Positions 8,636-16,911 of a stretch of DNA of 26,003 nt are shown piece after piece. Numbering within the stretch: the stretch's first letter is position 1; every line of letters starts with the position of its first letter. The DNA lies in assembly GCA_030672485.1 (NCBI GenBank), contig DAOVGH010000027.1, forward strand, positions 1-26,003, read 5' to 3'. Below the pieces are notes generated by a model. It saw nothing but the letters and a program-made list of their open reading frames with translations, was not told the DNA's origin and did not search any database. Position numbers and translations under genes: made by a program. The DNA is from Desulfobacterales bacterium (lineage in GTDB: Bacteria; Desulfobacterota; DSM-4660; Desulfatiglandales; B25-G16).

Positions 8636-8887
8636 ATGAGAATTGATTCACGGCTAAAGGTTATCCAAGTTAGCTGCTATTCAGGATATAAGGCAAATGA
8701 GCGGCCGGCGGATCTTACGGTCCGAGGGCGAAAACTCATGGTAGAGAAGATTATCGACCGGTGGTATGGGGTAAATCATAGCTATTTCAAGATATTAGCC
8801 AACGATCAGAAGATCTATCTTATCAGGTATGACCAGGATGAGGATCTCTGGACCCTGGAAAAGATAATGGATTCAAAAATGAGATGA
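8636..8887 (+). CDS. Conserved-looking small protein of unknown function (83 aa)
   Basis: This 83-aa soluble protein has a conserved-looking core (VIQVSCYSGYKANERP, then WYGVNHSYFKILA and KIYLIRYD). I recognise this as the type of short uncharacterised protein found in delta-proteobacterial genomes but cannot assign a function. There is no signal peptide or membrane segment. No good ribosome binding site precedes 8636. The start lies 36 nt after the M23 gene, so it may be translated from the same transcript. Its last 15 bases overlap the 3' end of uvrB on the other strand. Confidence 0.7.
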   Translation: MRIDSRLKVIQVSCYSGYKANERPADLTVRGRKLMVEKIIDRWYGVNHSYFKILANDQKIYLIRYDQDEDLWTLEKIMDSKMR

Positions 8888-10888
8888 ATCCCTATAAGCC
8901 AACTCCCTTTTTTGCAAAGAGGATATCCGATCCCGTAACCGGGCTGCCTCCTCAAAATCCAACTTCCTGGCCGCGCTAGACATCTCCTTCTTGAGCGACT
9001 TAATGGCCTTGGGTAAATTATCAGGAGAGATGTATTCCTCCTCTGGTTCTGAGACAGCAGGAATACTCTCATAATCTGCCTCATAAACAGAGCCCAGGAT
9101 ATCGGAAATATCCTTCTTAATTGATTCCGGGGTGATCCCGTGGGCTCCATTATATTTCTCCTGCAGGCTCCGCCTCCTGTTAGTCTCCTCAATTGCCTTG
9201 CTCATGGATGGTGTGACCTCATCGGCATAAAAGATGACCTTACCATCCACATTTCTGGCAGCTCGCCCGCAGGTCTGGACAAGAGACCTCTCAGATCTTA
9301 AGAAACCCTCTTTATCTGCATCCAAAATGGCCACAAGCGAGACCTCTGGTAGATCTAAGCCTTCCCTCAAAAGATTGACTCCAATGAGGACGTCAAAGAC
9401 TCCAAGCCTCAGGTCTCTGATAATCTCCGTCCTTTCAATGGTAGTTATGTCAGAATGAAGGTACCTGACTTTAATGCCTAATTCGGTATAATACTCGGTT
9501 AGATCCTCGGCCATGGCCTTGGTGAGAGTGGTCACTAAAACGCGGTGACCATCACGGATGACATTCCTGATGGCTATTAGCAGATCATCCACCTGGCTTC
9601 TTGCCGGTCTAACTGAAATCTCCGGGTCTATCAGGCCCGTAGGTCTAATAATCTGTTCGATCACATGGGTTACCTTATCCAATTCATACGGCCGTGGGGT
9701 GGCAGAAACATAGATTACCTGGTTGGCTCGAGCTTCAAATTCCTCAAACTTCAGCGGTCTGTTATCAAGGGCAGAGGGAAGGCGAAAGCCAAATTCAACC
9801 AATGTCTCTTTCCTTGATCTATCACCCCTGTACATACCCATGAGCTGCGGAACCGTAATATGGCTCTCATCTAAGATAATCAGGGCGTTGTCTGGAAAAT
9901 AGTCAAGAAGTGTCGGGGGTGGCTCGCCCGGTCTCCTGCCTGATAGATGTCTGGAATAGTTCTCTATGCCATGACAATAACCCATCTCCTCAATCATTTC
10001 TAAATCATAGAAGGTCCTCTCCTGGATCCTTTGGGCCTCAATCCATTTTCTTTCCCTCTGAAAATACTCAATCCTTTCGGCCAGCTCCTCTCTAATCTTC
10101 TCGATGGCCTCTCGCCTCCTGGGCAGTGTGGTCACATAATGGCTCGCCGGGTAGACAGTCACCCGGCTCAGCTCTTGTATCGTGTGGCCGGTAAGTGGAT
10201 CGATCTCCTGAATGCTTTCAACACAGTCGCCGAAGAATGTTAGCCTGATAGAGGAGTACTCCTCGTATGCTGGATAGATATCCACCACATCACCCCTGAC
10301 CCTCAGAGATGAGCGATGGAAGTCAAGGTCACTCCTTTCATAGTGAATTTCCACCAATTTCCTGAGGACATCTTCTCTGCTTATACAATCCCCTTTTTGC
10401 ACGTACAAGAGCATACCATGGTAGGCCTCAGGGGAGCCAAGCCCGTAAATGCATGACACGCTGGCTACAATGAGAACATCATCTCTGTCCAGAAGAGATC
10501 TGGTTGCCGAATGTCTCATCTTGTCGATCTGCTCATTGATGGAGGCATCTTTCTGGATATAGGTATCGGTTTGAGGGACATATGCTTCGGGTTGATAGTA
10601 GTCGTAGTAACTTACAAAATACTCAACTGCATTGTGAGGGAAAAGGTTTTTGAACTCTCCATAAAGCTGGGCGGCCAGGGTCTTGTTGGGGGCAATGACA
10701 AGGGTAGGTTTTTGGGTTCTTGCCACAACATTGGCTATGGTAAAGGTCTTTCCAGACCCTGTTATGCCTAGCAGTACCTGATGTCTGAGCCGTTCTTCCA
10801 CCCCTTCGGCAAGGGCATCGATGGCATGCCGTTGATCGCCTTTGGTTTCAAATGGAGAGATCAGCTGGAAGGCCGAAGACCTTTGCAC
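8873..10888 (-). CDS. uvrB: Excinuclease ABC subunit B
   Basis: This 671-aa DNA-repair helicase-like protein of UvrABC nucleotide excision repair loads on damage with UvrA and then positions UvrC. Features in order: Walker A GITGSGKTFT (about residues 41-50); the damage-probing beta-hairpin region with YYDYYQPEAYVPQTDT; a DESH helicase motif; SATPRPYE; LREGLDLPEVSLVAILDADK and QTCGRAARN helicase motifs; and a C-terminal UVR motif (KLDFEEAARLRDRI) for the UvrC contact. Length is normal. The start is GTG with no visible Shine-Dalgarno sequence, and an in-frame stop lies nine codons upstream, so this is the only reasonable start. It follows cysS after 139 bp. Confidence 0.97.
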   Translation of the reverse strand: MQRSSAFQLISPFETKGDQRHAIDALAEGVEERLRHQVLLGITGSGKTFTIANVVARTQKPTLVIAPNKTLAAQLYGEFKNLFPHNAVEYFVSYYDYYQPEAYVPQTDTYIQKDASINEQIDKMRHSATRSLLDRDDVLIVASVSCIYGLGSPEAYHGMLLYVQKGDCISREDVLRKLVEIHYERSDLDFHRSSLRVRGDVVDIYPAYEEYSSIRLTFFGDCVESIQEIDPLTGHTIQELSRVTVYPASHYVTTLPRRREAIEKIREELAERIEYFQRERKWIEAQRIQERTFYDLEMIEEMGYCHGIENYSRHLSGRRPGEPPPTLLDYFPDNALIILDESHITVPQLMGMYRGDRSRKETLVEFGFRLPSALDNRPLKFEEFEARANQVIYVSATPRPYELDKVTHVIEQIIRPTGLIDPEISVRPARSQVDDLLIAIRNVIRDGHRVLVTTLTKAMAEDLTEYYTELGIKVRYLHSDITTIERTEIIRDLRLGVFDVLIGVNLLREGLDLPEVSLVAILDADKEGFLRSERSLVQTCGRAARNVDGKVIFYADEVTPSMSKAIEETNRRRSLQEKYNGAHGITPESIKKDISDILGSVYEADYESIPAVSEPEEEYISPDNLPKAIKSLKKEMSSAARKLDFEEAARLRDRISSLQKRELAYRDSSHF

Positions 10889-10924
10889 TTGTGTTTGTCG
10901 TGTTCGTTGAGTTTATTGGACTTT

Positions 10925-10973
10925 ATGTTGCGCGTAACGGGTTACCAGTCAGGTTCACATCCCCGCGTAACAT
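10925..10973. repeat. Inverted repeat in the cysS-uvrB gap
   Basis: ATGTTGCGCG (10925-10934) is the near reverse complement (one mismatch) of CGCGTAACAT (10964-10973). A smaller inverted repeat GTAAC/GTTAC with a 2-bp centre (10934-10945) lies inside. It sits in the uvrB leader and could be an operator or RNA structure. Confidence 0.4.
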
Positions 10974-11003
10974 GCTGCTAACTGCTCATAAATAGGACCG
11001 AGA

Positions 11004-11027
11004 AGTGACAAATGACGAGTGACGAAT
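11004..11027. repeat. Short tandem heptamer repeat (AGTGACG type)
   Basis: Three consecutive heptamers AGTGACA, AATGACG and AGTGACG, plus a partial fourth unit, end exactly at the cysS stop codon. This is a micro-repeat in the cysS 3' flank with no evident function. Confidence 0.6.
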
Positions 11028-12494
11028 TTATCTGGACCCCTCAATCCTAAATCGCCATTTTGTGCCGCTTGGTCCATCCTCAAGAATAACATCCCTCCCG
11101 GATAGTTCTTTCCTGATAGCATCGGCTCTGGCCCAATCTCTTGCCCTTCTTGTCTTATCCCTCTCCTGGATCATACGCTCAATCTCCTCAGTGCTTATTC
11201 CAGAGGGTGTCTTAACGATCTCCCGAAAGAATCTGGATGGTTCCTCTTCAAGCAGGCCCAAGACCTTACCACAGTCAAGAAGATTGCCCCTCTCTCTCGT
11301 CAATTGGGATTTAATATCCCCGTGTTTGGCTGATGAATCCATGAGCCTGTTCATTTCCCGTATCCTATCAAAGATTAGGCCTAATCCGCCTGCCGTATTA
11401 AAATCATCATCCATAACGCGTATGAAGCGGCTCCTGAGATCATCTCCACCTGGTTGAGATAAAAATGGGGTGATTACGCCCTTTGAACTACCTTTATGAG
11501 GACCGATTATATCCTCTAGTCTTTGGAGAGTCCTGTAGGCCCTCATGAGCCCTGATCTGGCTTCCAACAGGGCAGACCGGGAAAAATCCAGTGGGCTCCT
11601 GTAATGCTTGGAAAGCAGAAAGAGCCTCAATTCCTGGGGATGATATAACCTGAGCGCATCCTTTATTGTAATAAAGTTACCCAGGGATTTAGACATTTTT
11701 TCCGATTCCACTGTCAGAAAACCGTTATGTACCCAGTAGTTTGCAAAATCGACCCCGTTGGCTGCCATTGCCTGTGCCCTCTCGTTCTCATGGTGTGGAA
11801 ATATGAGGTCTCGACCGCCACCGTGTATGTCAAAATTCGCCCCTAAATACCTGCAGCTCATAGCGGAACATTCAATGTGCCATCCCGGTCTTCCATCACC
11901 CCAGGGGCTTTTCCACTTGGGCTCCCCTGGTTTTGCCCCTTTCCAGAGGACAAAATCCATAGGGTGTCTCTTTCGCTCATCAATAGCAATCCTCGCACCA
12001 GCAACCATTTCCCCCAGTTCGCGACCTGAGAGCTGTCCATAACTGTCAAACTTTTCAACGGAAAAATAGACATCATCGTCACCTACGTAGGCAAACCCTT
12101 TTTCAACCAGGCGTTCGATCATCTCAATGATATCATCAATATGCTCTGTGGCCCTGGGCTCCACATCGGCATTAAACACCCCGAGCGCATGCATATCTTC
12201 GTGAAAGGCATGTATATACCTTTCAGCCATGGTAACTGTATCCTCCCCGGTTTTTCTTGACCGCTCAATGATCTTATCATCTACATCCGTGAAGTTTCTG
12301 ACGTGGGTCACCTTAAAGCCTCCGGCCCTCAGATATCTCACCAAGGCATCAAAAACAATAGCCGAGCGCGCATGTCCTATGTGGCACAGATCGTAGACAG
12401 TGACCCCACAGACATACATACCAACCTCCCCATTTCTGATCGGCCTGAAGATTTCCTTGTTCCGACTTGCTGAGTTATAGAATTTGAGGGGCAT
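11028..12494 (-). CDS. cysS: Cysteinyl-tRNA synthetase
   Basis: This 488-aa class I aminoacyl-tRNA synthetase charges tRNA-Cys. HIGHARS is the HIGH motif and KMSKSLGN the KMSKS motif. Zinc ligands are visible as Cys29 (YVCGVTVYD), WHIECSAMS and HHENERAQ. The C-terminal part carries the helical anticodon-binding region. Length is typical. It lies 20 nt downstream of ispF on the same strand, a spacing that suggests co-transcription. Only a weak ribosome binding site precedes the ATG. Confidence 0.97.
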   Translation of the reverse strand: MPLKFYNSASRNKEIFRPIRNGEVGMYVCGVTVYDLCHIGHARSAIVFDALVRYLRAGGFKVTHVRNFTDVDDKIIERSRKTGEDTVTMAERYIHAFHEDMHALGVFNADVEPRATEHIDDIIEMIERLVEKGFAYVGDDDVYFSVEKFDSYGQLSGRELGEMVAGARIAIDERKRHPMDFVLWKGAKPGEPKWKSPWGDGRPGWHIECSAMSCRYLGANFDIHGGGRDLIFPHHENERAQAMAANGVDFANYWVHNGFLTVESEKMSKSLGNFITIKDALRLYHPQELRLFLLSKHYRSPLDFSRSALLEARSGLMRAYRTLQRLEDIIGPHKGSSKGVITPFLSQPGGDDLRSRFIRVMDDDFNTAGGLGLIFDRIREMNRLMDSSAKHGDIKSQLTRERGNLLDCGKVLGLLEEEPSRFFREIVKTPSGISTEEIERMIQERDKTRRARDWARADAIRKELSGRDVILEDGPSGTKWRFRIEGSR

Positions 12495-12514
12495 TTGCTG
12501 GTCTTATTTGCCTA

Positions 12515-13003
12515 TCATGTGCGCGTTAGGGTTACTACCGCGTAGGCAGCTAGCCCTTCCTCTCTTCCGCAAAAACCTAAGCCCTCCGTGGTGGATGCCT
12601 TTATGTTTACCACACGAGGGTCAACCTCCAAGATATCCGATAACCTATCCTCCATATCATTCAGATAGGTAGTCAATTTGGGTTTCTGGGCAACTAAAGT
12701 GGCATCAAGGTTGTTGACTTTGAGTTTTTCATCATGGAGGATTTTCACTACCTTTTCCAGAAGACAGAGACTATCTACTCCCTTGTAAGCTGGGTCGGAA
12801 TCCGGAAAATGGCGACCGATGTCACCCTTGCCAAGGGCACCAAGGATGGCATCGATAACGGCATGTGTTAGCACATCGGCGTCAGAATAGCCCAATAGAC
12901 CTTTTACATATGGAATCTTAACACCTCCCAAGATCAGAGGTCTTCCCTCGACCAGACTATGAACATCATATCCAAATCCAATCCTGAATAGCTCTTCCAC
13001 CAT
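12515..13003 (-). CDS. ispF: 2-C-methyl-D-erythritol 2,4-cyclodiphosphate synthase
   Basis: This ~162-aa trimeric metal-dependent enzyme of the MEP isoprenoid pathway forms MEcPP from CDP-ME 2-phosphate. The metal-binding GYDVH motif near the N-terminus, GYSDADVLTHAVIDAILGA, GDIGRHFPDSD and the C-terminal TTEGLGFCGREEGLAA are all present. A GTG at 13009 is also in frame, but the ATG at 13003 has AAGG at a 5-nt spacing and gives the usual short N-terminus, so I prefer it. It is 9 nt downstream of the deoxyhypusine-synthase-like gene. No ispD is visible nearby. Confidence 0.95.
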   Translation of the reverse strand: MVEELFRIGFGYDVHSLVEGRPLILGGVKIPYVKGLLGYSDADVLTHAVIDAILGALGKGDIGRHFPDSDPAYKGVDSLCLLEKVVKILHDEKLKVNNLDATLVAQKPKLTTYLNDMEDRLSDILEVDPRVVNIKASTTEGLGFCGREEGLAAYAVVTLTRT

Positions 13004-13012
13004 TGTCACCTT

Positions 13013-13975
13013 TTAGGAAGGAATTTTATTATTCTCCAAATTTTCGATCAGGGCTGCTGCAAGCAGAGGAAACATAATCTCATTGTGCCCCGTGAGGGGA
13101 AATCCCTCACCATCCTCCAGGGTTGGCCTCCTAACGACATTATTCATAGGCCTGTAATGTCTTATGAAATCCATATCCACCGTTGTAAATCTCCTCACAT
13201 CAAACCCCAGGTTTCTGACAAGGGTAAGGGCCTTTAAGAATACTTCAGGTAAGATAACAGCTGAGCCAAGGTTGATATATACACCACCTTCAAGGCGCGA
13301 GACCAAGGTGGCAAAGATTCGGAAATCAAGGTGTGAAGTTTTTCCGACTGCTGATCCGTCTACGGCCGGATGAAAATGTATGGTATCCGTGCCTATTGCT
13401 ACGTGCACCGTAAGGGGAATATTCATTCTCGCAGCTCCAGCTAACAAACTGAACTCATTATAGGGAAAAGATGCCTTGAGAACATTCTTCCCGACTGAAT
13501 AGCCCAGTCCATCCCCTCTTTTAGCTCCTTCCCTGATTGCCCTATTGAGAAACTCCCCTGTCTCTCTTGCCATTCCAAATCTTCCGCGAGGCAGTTCAGC
13601 CTCTACATCCTCTGATGTGGCGCCAATCATGGCCACCTCCAGATCATGTATGATGCCGGCACCATTCATGGCTATACCTGTAATTATTCCCCTTTCCATC
13701 AAATCCAAGATCACAGGGCTTAACCCGATCTTAATGGTATGAGCCCCCGTAGCTAATATGATATTCCTCTTTTCTTTTACGGCTATTGTTAACCTATTAA
13801 CCAGCTTTCTAAGATCACTTCCTGCGAGAATATTTGGCAGCCCTTGGAACCAAAGGCCGATCGTACCACCTGCTGTCCAGCCCGACCCGAAATCCGCTAC
13901 TGAGACCTTGCTTGATCTTTTTTTGAGCGAATAGGTTCGTACATGTTTCAGGGATATTGGTTTCAATTTGTCCAT
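13013..13975 (-). CDS. Deoxyhypusine synthase-like protein of unknown function
   Basis: This 320-aa protein has no signal peptide. Several stretches line up from memory with deoxyhypusine synthase: NGAGIIHDLEVA resembles the TxGGxEEDL dinucleotide loop region, NIPLTVHVAIGTDTIHFHP resembles the IPVxxPALTDGSxGDMIFFH segment, and HNEIMFPLLAAALIE resembles the DASLVFPLLVAE end. The catalytic lysine context of true deoxyhypusine synthase (WGK) is not seen; the equivalent place reads NNVVRRPT. A bacterium has no eIF5A, so the protein probably acts on another substrate, possibly a polyamine-type or NAD-linked reaction. It lies between gmhA (50 nt upstream) and ispF (9 nt downstream), so it is probably co-transcribed with housekeeping genes. 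Fold assignment is moderate; function unknown. Confidence 0.65.
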   Translation of the reverse strand: MDKLKPISLKHVRTYSLKKRSSKVSVADFGSGWTAGGTIGLWFQGLPNILAGSDLRKLVNRLTIAVKEKRNIILATGAHTIKIGLSPVILDLMERGIITGIAMNGAGIIHDLEVAMIGATSEDVEAELPRGRFGMARETGEFLNRAIREGAKRGDGLGYSVGKNVLKASFPYNEFSLLAGAARMNIPLTVHVAIGTDTIHFHPAVDGSAVGKTSHLDFRIFATLVSRLEGGVYINLGSAVILPEVFLKALTLVRNLGFDVRRFTTVDMDFIRHYRPMNNVVRRPTLEDGEGFPLTGHNEIMFPLLAAALIENLENNKIPS

Positions 13976-14000
13976 TTTTGGTCCTTCACTAACCCACTAT

Positions 14001-14027
14001 TAAGGCCTTTAAAGCCTTCAGGCCTTC
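14001..14027. repeat. Triple AAGGCCTT-like motif in the gmhA to DHS-like gap
   Basis: Three AAGGC(C/T)T-type units at about 9-10 bp spacing lie directly after the gmhA stop. Similar motifs occur at 14736-14748 and in the start of the M23 gene (7206-7230), so this may be a weak dispersed motif or chance. Confidence 0.3.
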
Positions 14028-14616
14028 ATCCAATAGAGAAGAATCCTTTTTTGAAAAGGATATGATCAACCAACTCACAGATCAGGTGTCCGGCCAGGAT
14101 ATGAGCTTCCTGAACCCTCGGGGTCCTGCCGCTTTCAACCACCAAGGCCAAATCCACCAATTTGATCATATCCCCGCCATCTCCTCCAACAAAACCCGCA
14201 GTATACAATCCCTTTTCTTTGGCAGTTCTTATGGCGGAAAGGATGTTTCCCGACCTTCCACTCGTTGAAATAGCGAGCAAGATATCTCCTTGAACACCAA
14301 GGGCCTTAATCTGCTTTGAAAAGACATCCTCATACCGGTAATCGTTGGCCACGCTCGTAATAATAGAGGTATCGGTAGTCAGTGCTAGGGCCGGTAAGGG
14401 CTGGCGTTCTAACTGAAACCTGTTAACGAATTCTGCAGCAAGATGCTGGGCATCAGCTGCGCTTCCTCCATTACCACATAACATGAGCTTTCCGCCATTC
14501 TCAAAGGCCTTGGAAATATTCTCAGCAAGCTGTATTAACGTGGAGACATTTTTCTTAATGAAATCCTCCTTCACCCTCAGGCTTTCCTCGAGTGCTTTTG
14601 CAATAAGGTCGTCCAC
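14026..14616 (-). CDS. gmhA: Phosphoheptose (sedoheptulose-7-phosphate) isomerase
   Basis: This 196-aa SIS-domain protein carries out the first step of ADP-heptose synthesis for the lipopolysaccharide core, turning sedoheptulose 7-phosphate into D-glycero-D-manno-heptose 7-phosphate. CGNGGSAADAQHLAAEFVNRF and ISTSGRSGNI are the phosphosugar-binding motifs; VQEAHILAGHLICELVD carries the C-terminal active-site His. Length fits GmhA. The GTG start has GAGG about 8 nt upstream. It appears to be the first gene of the run to uvrB. Its presence implies an LPS-bearing Gram-negative host. Confidence 0.95.
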   Translation of the reverse strand: MDDLIAKALEESLRVKEDFIKKNVSTLIQLAENISKAFENGGKLMLCGNGGSAADAQHLAAEFVNRFQLERQPLPALALTTDTSIITSVANDYRYEDVFSKQIKALGVQGDILLAISTSGRSGNILSAIRTAKEKGLYTAGFVGGDGGDMIKLVDLALVVESGRTPRVQEAHILAGHLICELVDHILFKKGFFSIG

Positions 14617-14668
14617 TCGTTTGCCTCGCTCAGTTATTAAGGATAAATACGGTGCCGTAACGATCTAA

Positions 14669-14699
14669 ATTATAATTCCAGTATGCATTTGTCAATGCA
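14669..14699 (-). promoter_or_regulatory. Candidate gmhA promoter with palindrome over the -35
   Basis: On the minus strand, TTGACA (14690-14695) and TATAAT (14669-14674) are both perfect hexamers but only 15 bp apart. The -35 is embedded in a perfect inverted repeat TGCATT-4 bp-AATGCA (14684-14699). A short spacer plus an overlapping operator-like palindrome suggests a regulated promoter. Confidence 0.45.
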
Positions 14700-14725
14700 G
14701 GATTTGGCTCTGGCTGACCGATTGA

Positions 14726-14961
14726 AGGTTTCTTGAAGGCCTTAAGACCTACAACCTAATAAATTAGTTTAATTAATTTCGGCATATCACTGTTAATGTT
14801 ATATATCCAAACAATTTCCTGAGAATAAACGGGAACCTGAAAGAATTTTTTGTGATTCACGATATTTTTTATTGAAATTGCTATCTCACTGTGCTAATAA
14901 GGCCGCTAACTCCTGAACTGTCTCCTGAATCGCGATTTTCAGATTGGGGGCATATCTTGCA
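14726..14961 (+). promoter_or_regulatory. Non-coding region upstream of the HU gene with palindromes and a sigma54-like element
   Basis: The gap 14617-15105 has no credible gene. It contains a bulged quasi-palindrome at 14726-14750, a direct repeat CTCCTGAA at 14910-14917 and 14922-14929, and a perfect palindrome AATCGCGATT around 14927-14936. At 14946-14961, GGGGGC-N5-TTGCA has the GG-N10-GC spacing of a -24/-12 promoter. The sigma54 reading is weak, and the HU start at 15106 lies ~145 nt further on. Confidence 0.25.
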
Positions 14962-15105
14962 TCTGATGTATCACGATAATCCGCCATTTACATTTAAATA
15001 GATCCTAGAGGGGAATTTATAGGGAAAGGGGGTAAGGAGGCTAATGGTTGTTAGAGGTATTGAGTATCTAAAAACCAAAAACAAAACTTAGGAAGGAGAG
15101 GCAGC

Positions 15106-15378
15106 ATGACAAAAGCAGAACTAATTACAGGAATGGCTAGGAGCACTGGTTTAACAAAGGCCGATTCAGAGAGAGCCCTGAACGCCTTCCTCGCTATTGC
15201 AAAAACGGCCATAAGGAGGGAGGGCAGACTTCCCTTAGCTGGCTTTGGAACCTTTGTAGTAGTCAATAGAAAGGCAAGAACCGGGAGAAACCCGCAGACC
15301 GGGCAACCGATTCGGATTAAAGCCAGCAAGGTTGTCAGGTTTCGCACTGGGAAAGCATTAAGAGAAAGCGTGGCATAG
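15106..15378 (+). CDS. HU/IHF family DNA-binding protein
   Basis: This 90-aa nucleoid protein of the HU family is a basic dimer that bends DNA. It opens MTKAELITGMA, has the family GFGTFVVVNRKARTGRNPQTG segment (beta-arm, with the GRNPQTG signature) and ends RFRTGKALRE. Length is standard. A strong AGGAAGGAG site lies about 8-10 nt before the ATG. It stands alone on the + strand, with selA convergent 22 nt downstream. Confidence 0.95.
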   Translation: MTKAELITGMARSTGLTKADSERALNAFLAIAKTAIRREGRLPLAGFGTFVVVNRKARTGRNPQTGQPIRIKASKVVRFRTGKALRESVA

Positions 15379-15395
15379 CTAGTTGTTTGTGGTGG

Positions 15396-15416
15396 CAGGC
15401 TTAGTTGCCTGGTTTT
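15396..15416 (+). terminator. Weak terminator-like hairpin after the HU gene
   Basis: CAGGC (15396-15400) and GCCTG (15407-15411) form a 5-bp stem with a 6-nt loop, followed by GTTTTG. It overlaps the last codons of selA on the other strand. The short stem makes it only a candidate. Confidence 0.3.
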
Positions 15417-16831
15417 GCTTCTTCTGCGGATATTTTTCTTATAGCCTCGGCCACGAGCTTCAGCTCTTTTTCCTGGATCGTTCTTACATCCAGTAGAACG
15501 CGGCCTTTCTCCAATCGTGCTATGACAGGCGGATCAGAGGACCTCAAGGACTCCACTATATGAGGGGCGGACAATTTAGCGGGGGATATGCTGAGAAGCG
15601 TGCTCCGTAGCCCCTCCAAAGGCATAGCGCCACCACCAACATAAGAGAAACCATCACACAGGCTTATTGAGAACTTACGTGCATCTATCTTTCCAATAAG
15701 GCCCGCTAATTTTTTCGCTTTTCGACACAGGCTTTGATACGACTGGCATAACATTCTCAGGGTGGGTATCTGTCTCACTGCCCTGTCCTTATCCCTGTAC
15801 ATGTGAAGCGTTTCCTGAAGTGCAGTGAGCGTTAATTTGCCCACCCTGAGGGCCCTGTTCAATTGATTGGTCTTTATGGTCGAAATAATCCCCTTCTTTC
15901 CGAGAATTATCCCGCATTGTGGGCCACCCAACATCTTATCACCACTAAAGGTAACTAAATCCGCCCCTTTTGCTACGGAATCCTGAACTGTTGGTTCTCT
16001 TTTAAGTCCGTACCTTGAAAAATCGACGAGGCAACCGCTACCAAGATCCTCCATTACCGGTAGGCTGTATTTCTTTCCCAAGGCAGCAAGCTCTTCTAAT
16101 CCAACTTCCTCCGTAAATCCAACTATTTGAAAATTGCTTGTGTGAACCTTGAGTAAGAGAGCGGTATCTGGTCCGATAGCAGACTCATAATCATTGATAG
16201 TTGTCTTGTTGGTAGTCCCCACCTCAACCATACGCGCCCCGCTTTTCTTCATGACCTCAGGTATCCGAAAGGAACCGCCAATCTCCACCAACTGACCCCT
16301 GGAGATTATAACTTCCCTATCTTTGGCGATAGTATCCAGGGCAATGAGAACTGCGGCTGCATTATTATTGACAACCGTAGCTCCCCCGGCCCCGGTCAGC
16401 TCCATGAGGATCTCTTCCACATGCACATATCGACTACCCCTTTTGCCAGTCCTCAGATCATATTCCAGGTTGCTATAACAACCTGCCAAGGAGTTTAATC
16501 CCTCAATAACCTTTTTTGATAAGGGGGATCGGCCCAAATTAGTATGCACAATAACCCCGGTGGCATTGATGACATGTCTTAATCCCTGCTGAGATAGAAC
16601 TGATACCCTCCTTACTATCTGATCGACTACATTGTTCAACTCTAAATCTGGCAGCTCATCGTCTGTTCGAGCTCTGTCTATCTTTCCCCTCAGTTCATCC
16701 AGGATTTGGTGAATTGCCCTCAAAACCAAAGCTCTTGGAGTAGTCAACAAGACCCCTCCAACAGGAGACGACTCCAATAGGTAATCCACAGATGGTATCT
16801 GCCTAAAGATCAAGTTCTTGCTATCCTCCAC
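15401..16831 (-). CDS. selA: L-seryl-tRNA(Sec) selenium transferase
   Basis: SelA is a PLP enzyme that converts Ser-tRNA(Sec) to Sec-tRNA(Sec) using selenophosphate. The 476-aa form has the family N-terminus FRQIPSVDYLL, then HVINATGVIVHTNLGRSPLS, YSNLEYDL, the NNNAAAVLI segment, ISRGQLVEIGG, and SGDKMLGGPQCGII with the PLP-binding lysine. A longer open frame extends to 16939 but would run into tRNA-His on the opposite strand and adds a hydrophobic stretch untypical of SelA. The GTG at 16831 has AAGGGG (16839-16844) 7 nt upstream and restores normal length. It pairs functionally with selC at 4079. A GGTTG/CAACC palindrome (16869-16879) lies in its upstream region. Confidence 0.96.
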   Translation of the reverse strand: MEDSKNLIFRQIPSVDYLLESSPVGGVLLTTPRALVLRAIHQILDELRGKIDRARTDDELPDLELNNVVDQIVRRVSVLSQQGLRHVINATGVIVHTNLGRSPLSKKVIEGLNSLAGCYSNLEYDLRTGKRGSRYVHVEEILMELTGAGGATVVNNNAAAVLIALDTIAKDREVIISRGQLVEIGGSFRIPEVMKKSGARMVEVGTTNKTTINDYESAIGPDTALLLKVHTSNFQIVGFTEEVGLEELAALGKKYSLPVMEDLGSGCLVDFSRYGLKREPTVQDSVAKGADLVTFSGDKMLGGPQCGIILGKKGIISTIKTNQLNRALRVGKLTLTALQETLHMYRDKDRAVRQIPTLRMLCQSYQSLCRKAKKLAGLIGKIDARKFSISLCDGFSYVGGGAMPLEGLRSTLLSISPAKLSAPHIVESLRSSDPPVIARLEKGRVLLDVRTIQEKELKLVAEAIRKISAEEAKPGN

Positions 16832-16911
16832 CGCTATACCCCTTTGAATAACTATAACAAAAATATCCGGTTGCCAACCAGCAAATAGTATGATAGAAAA
16901 CAAGATTGTGT

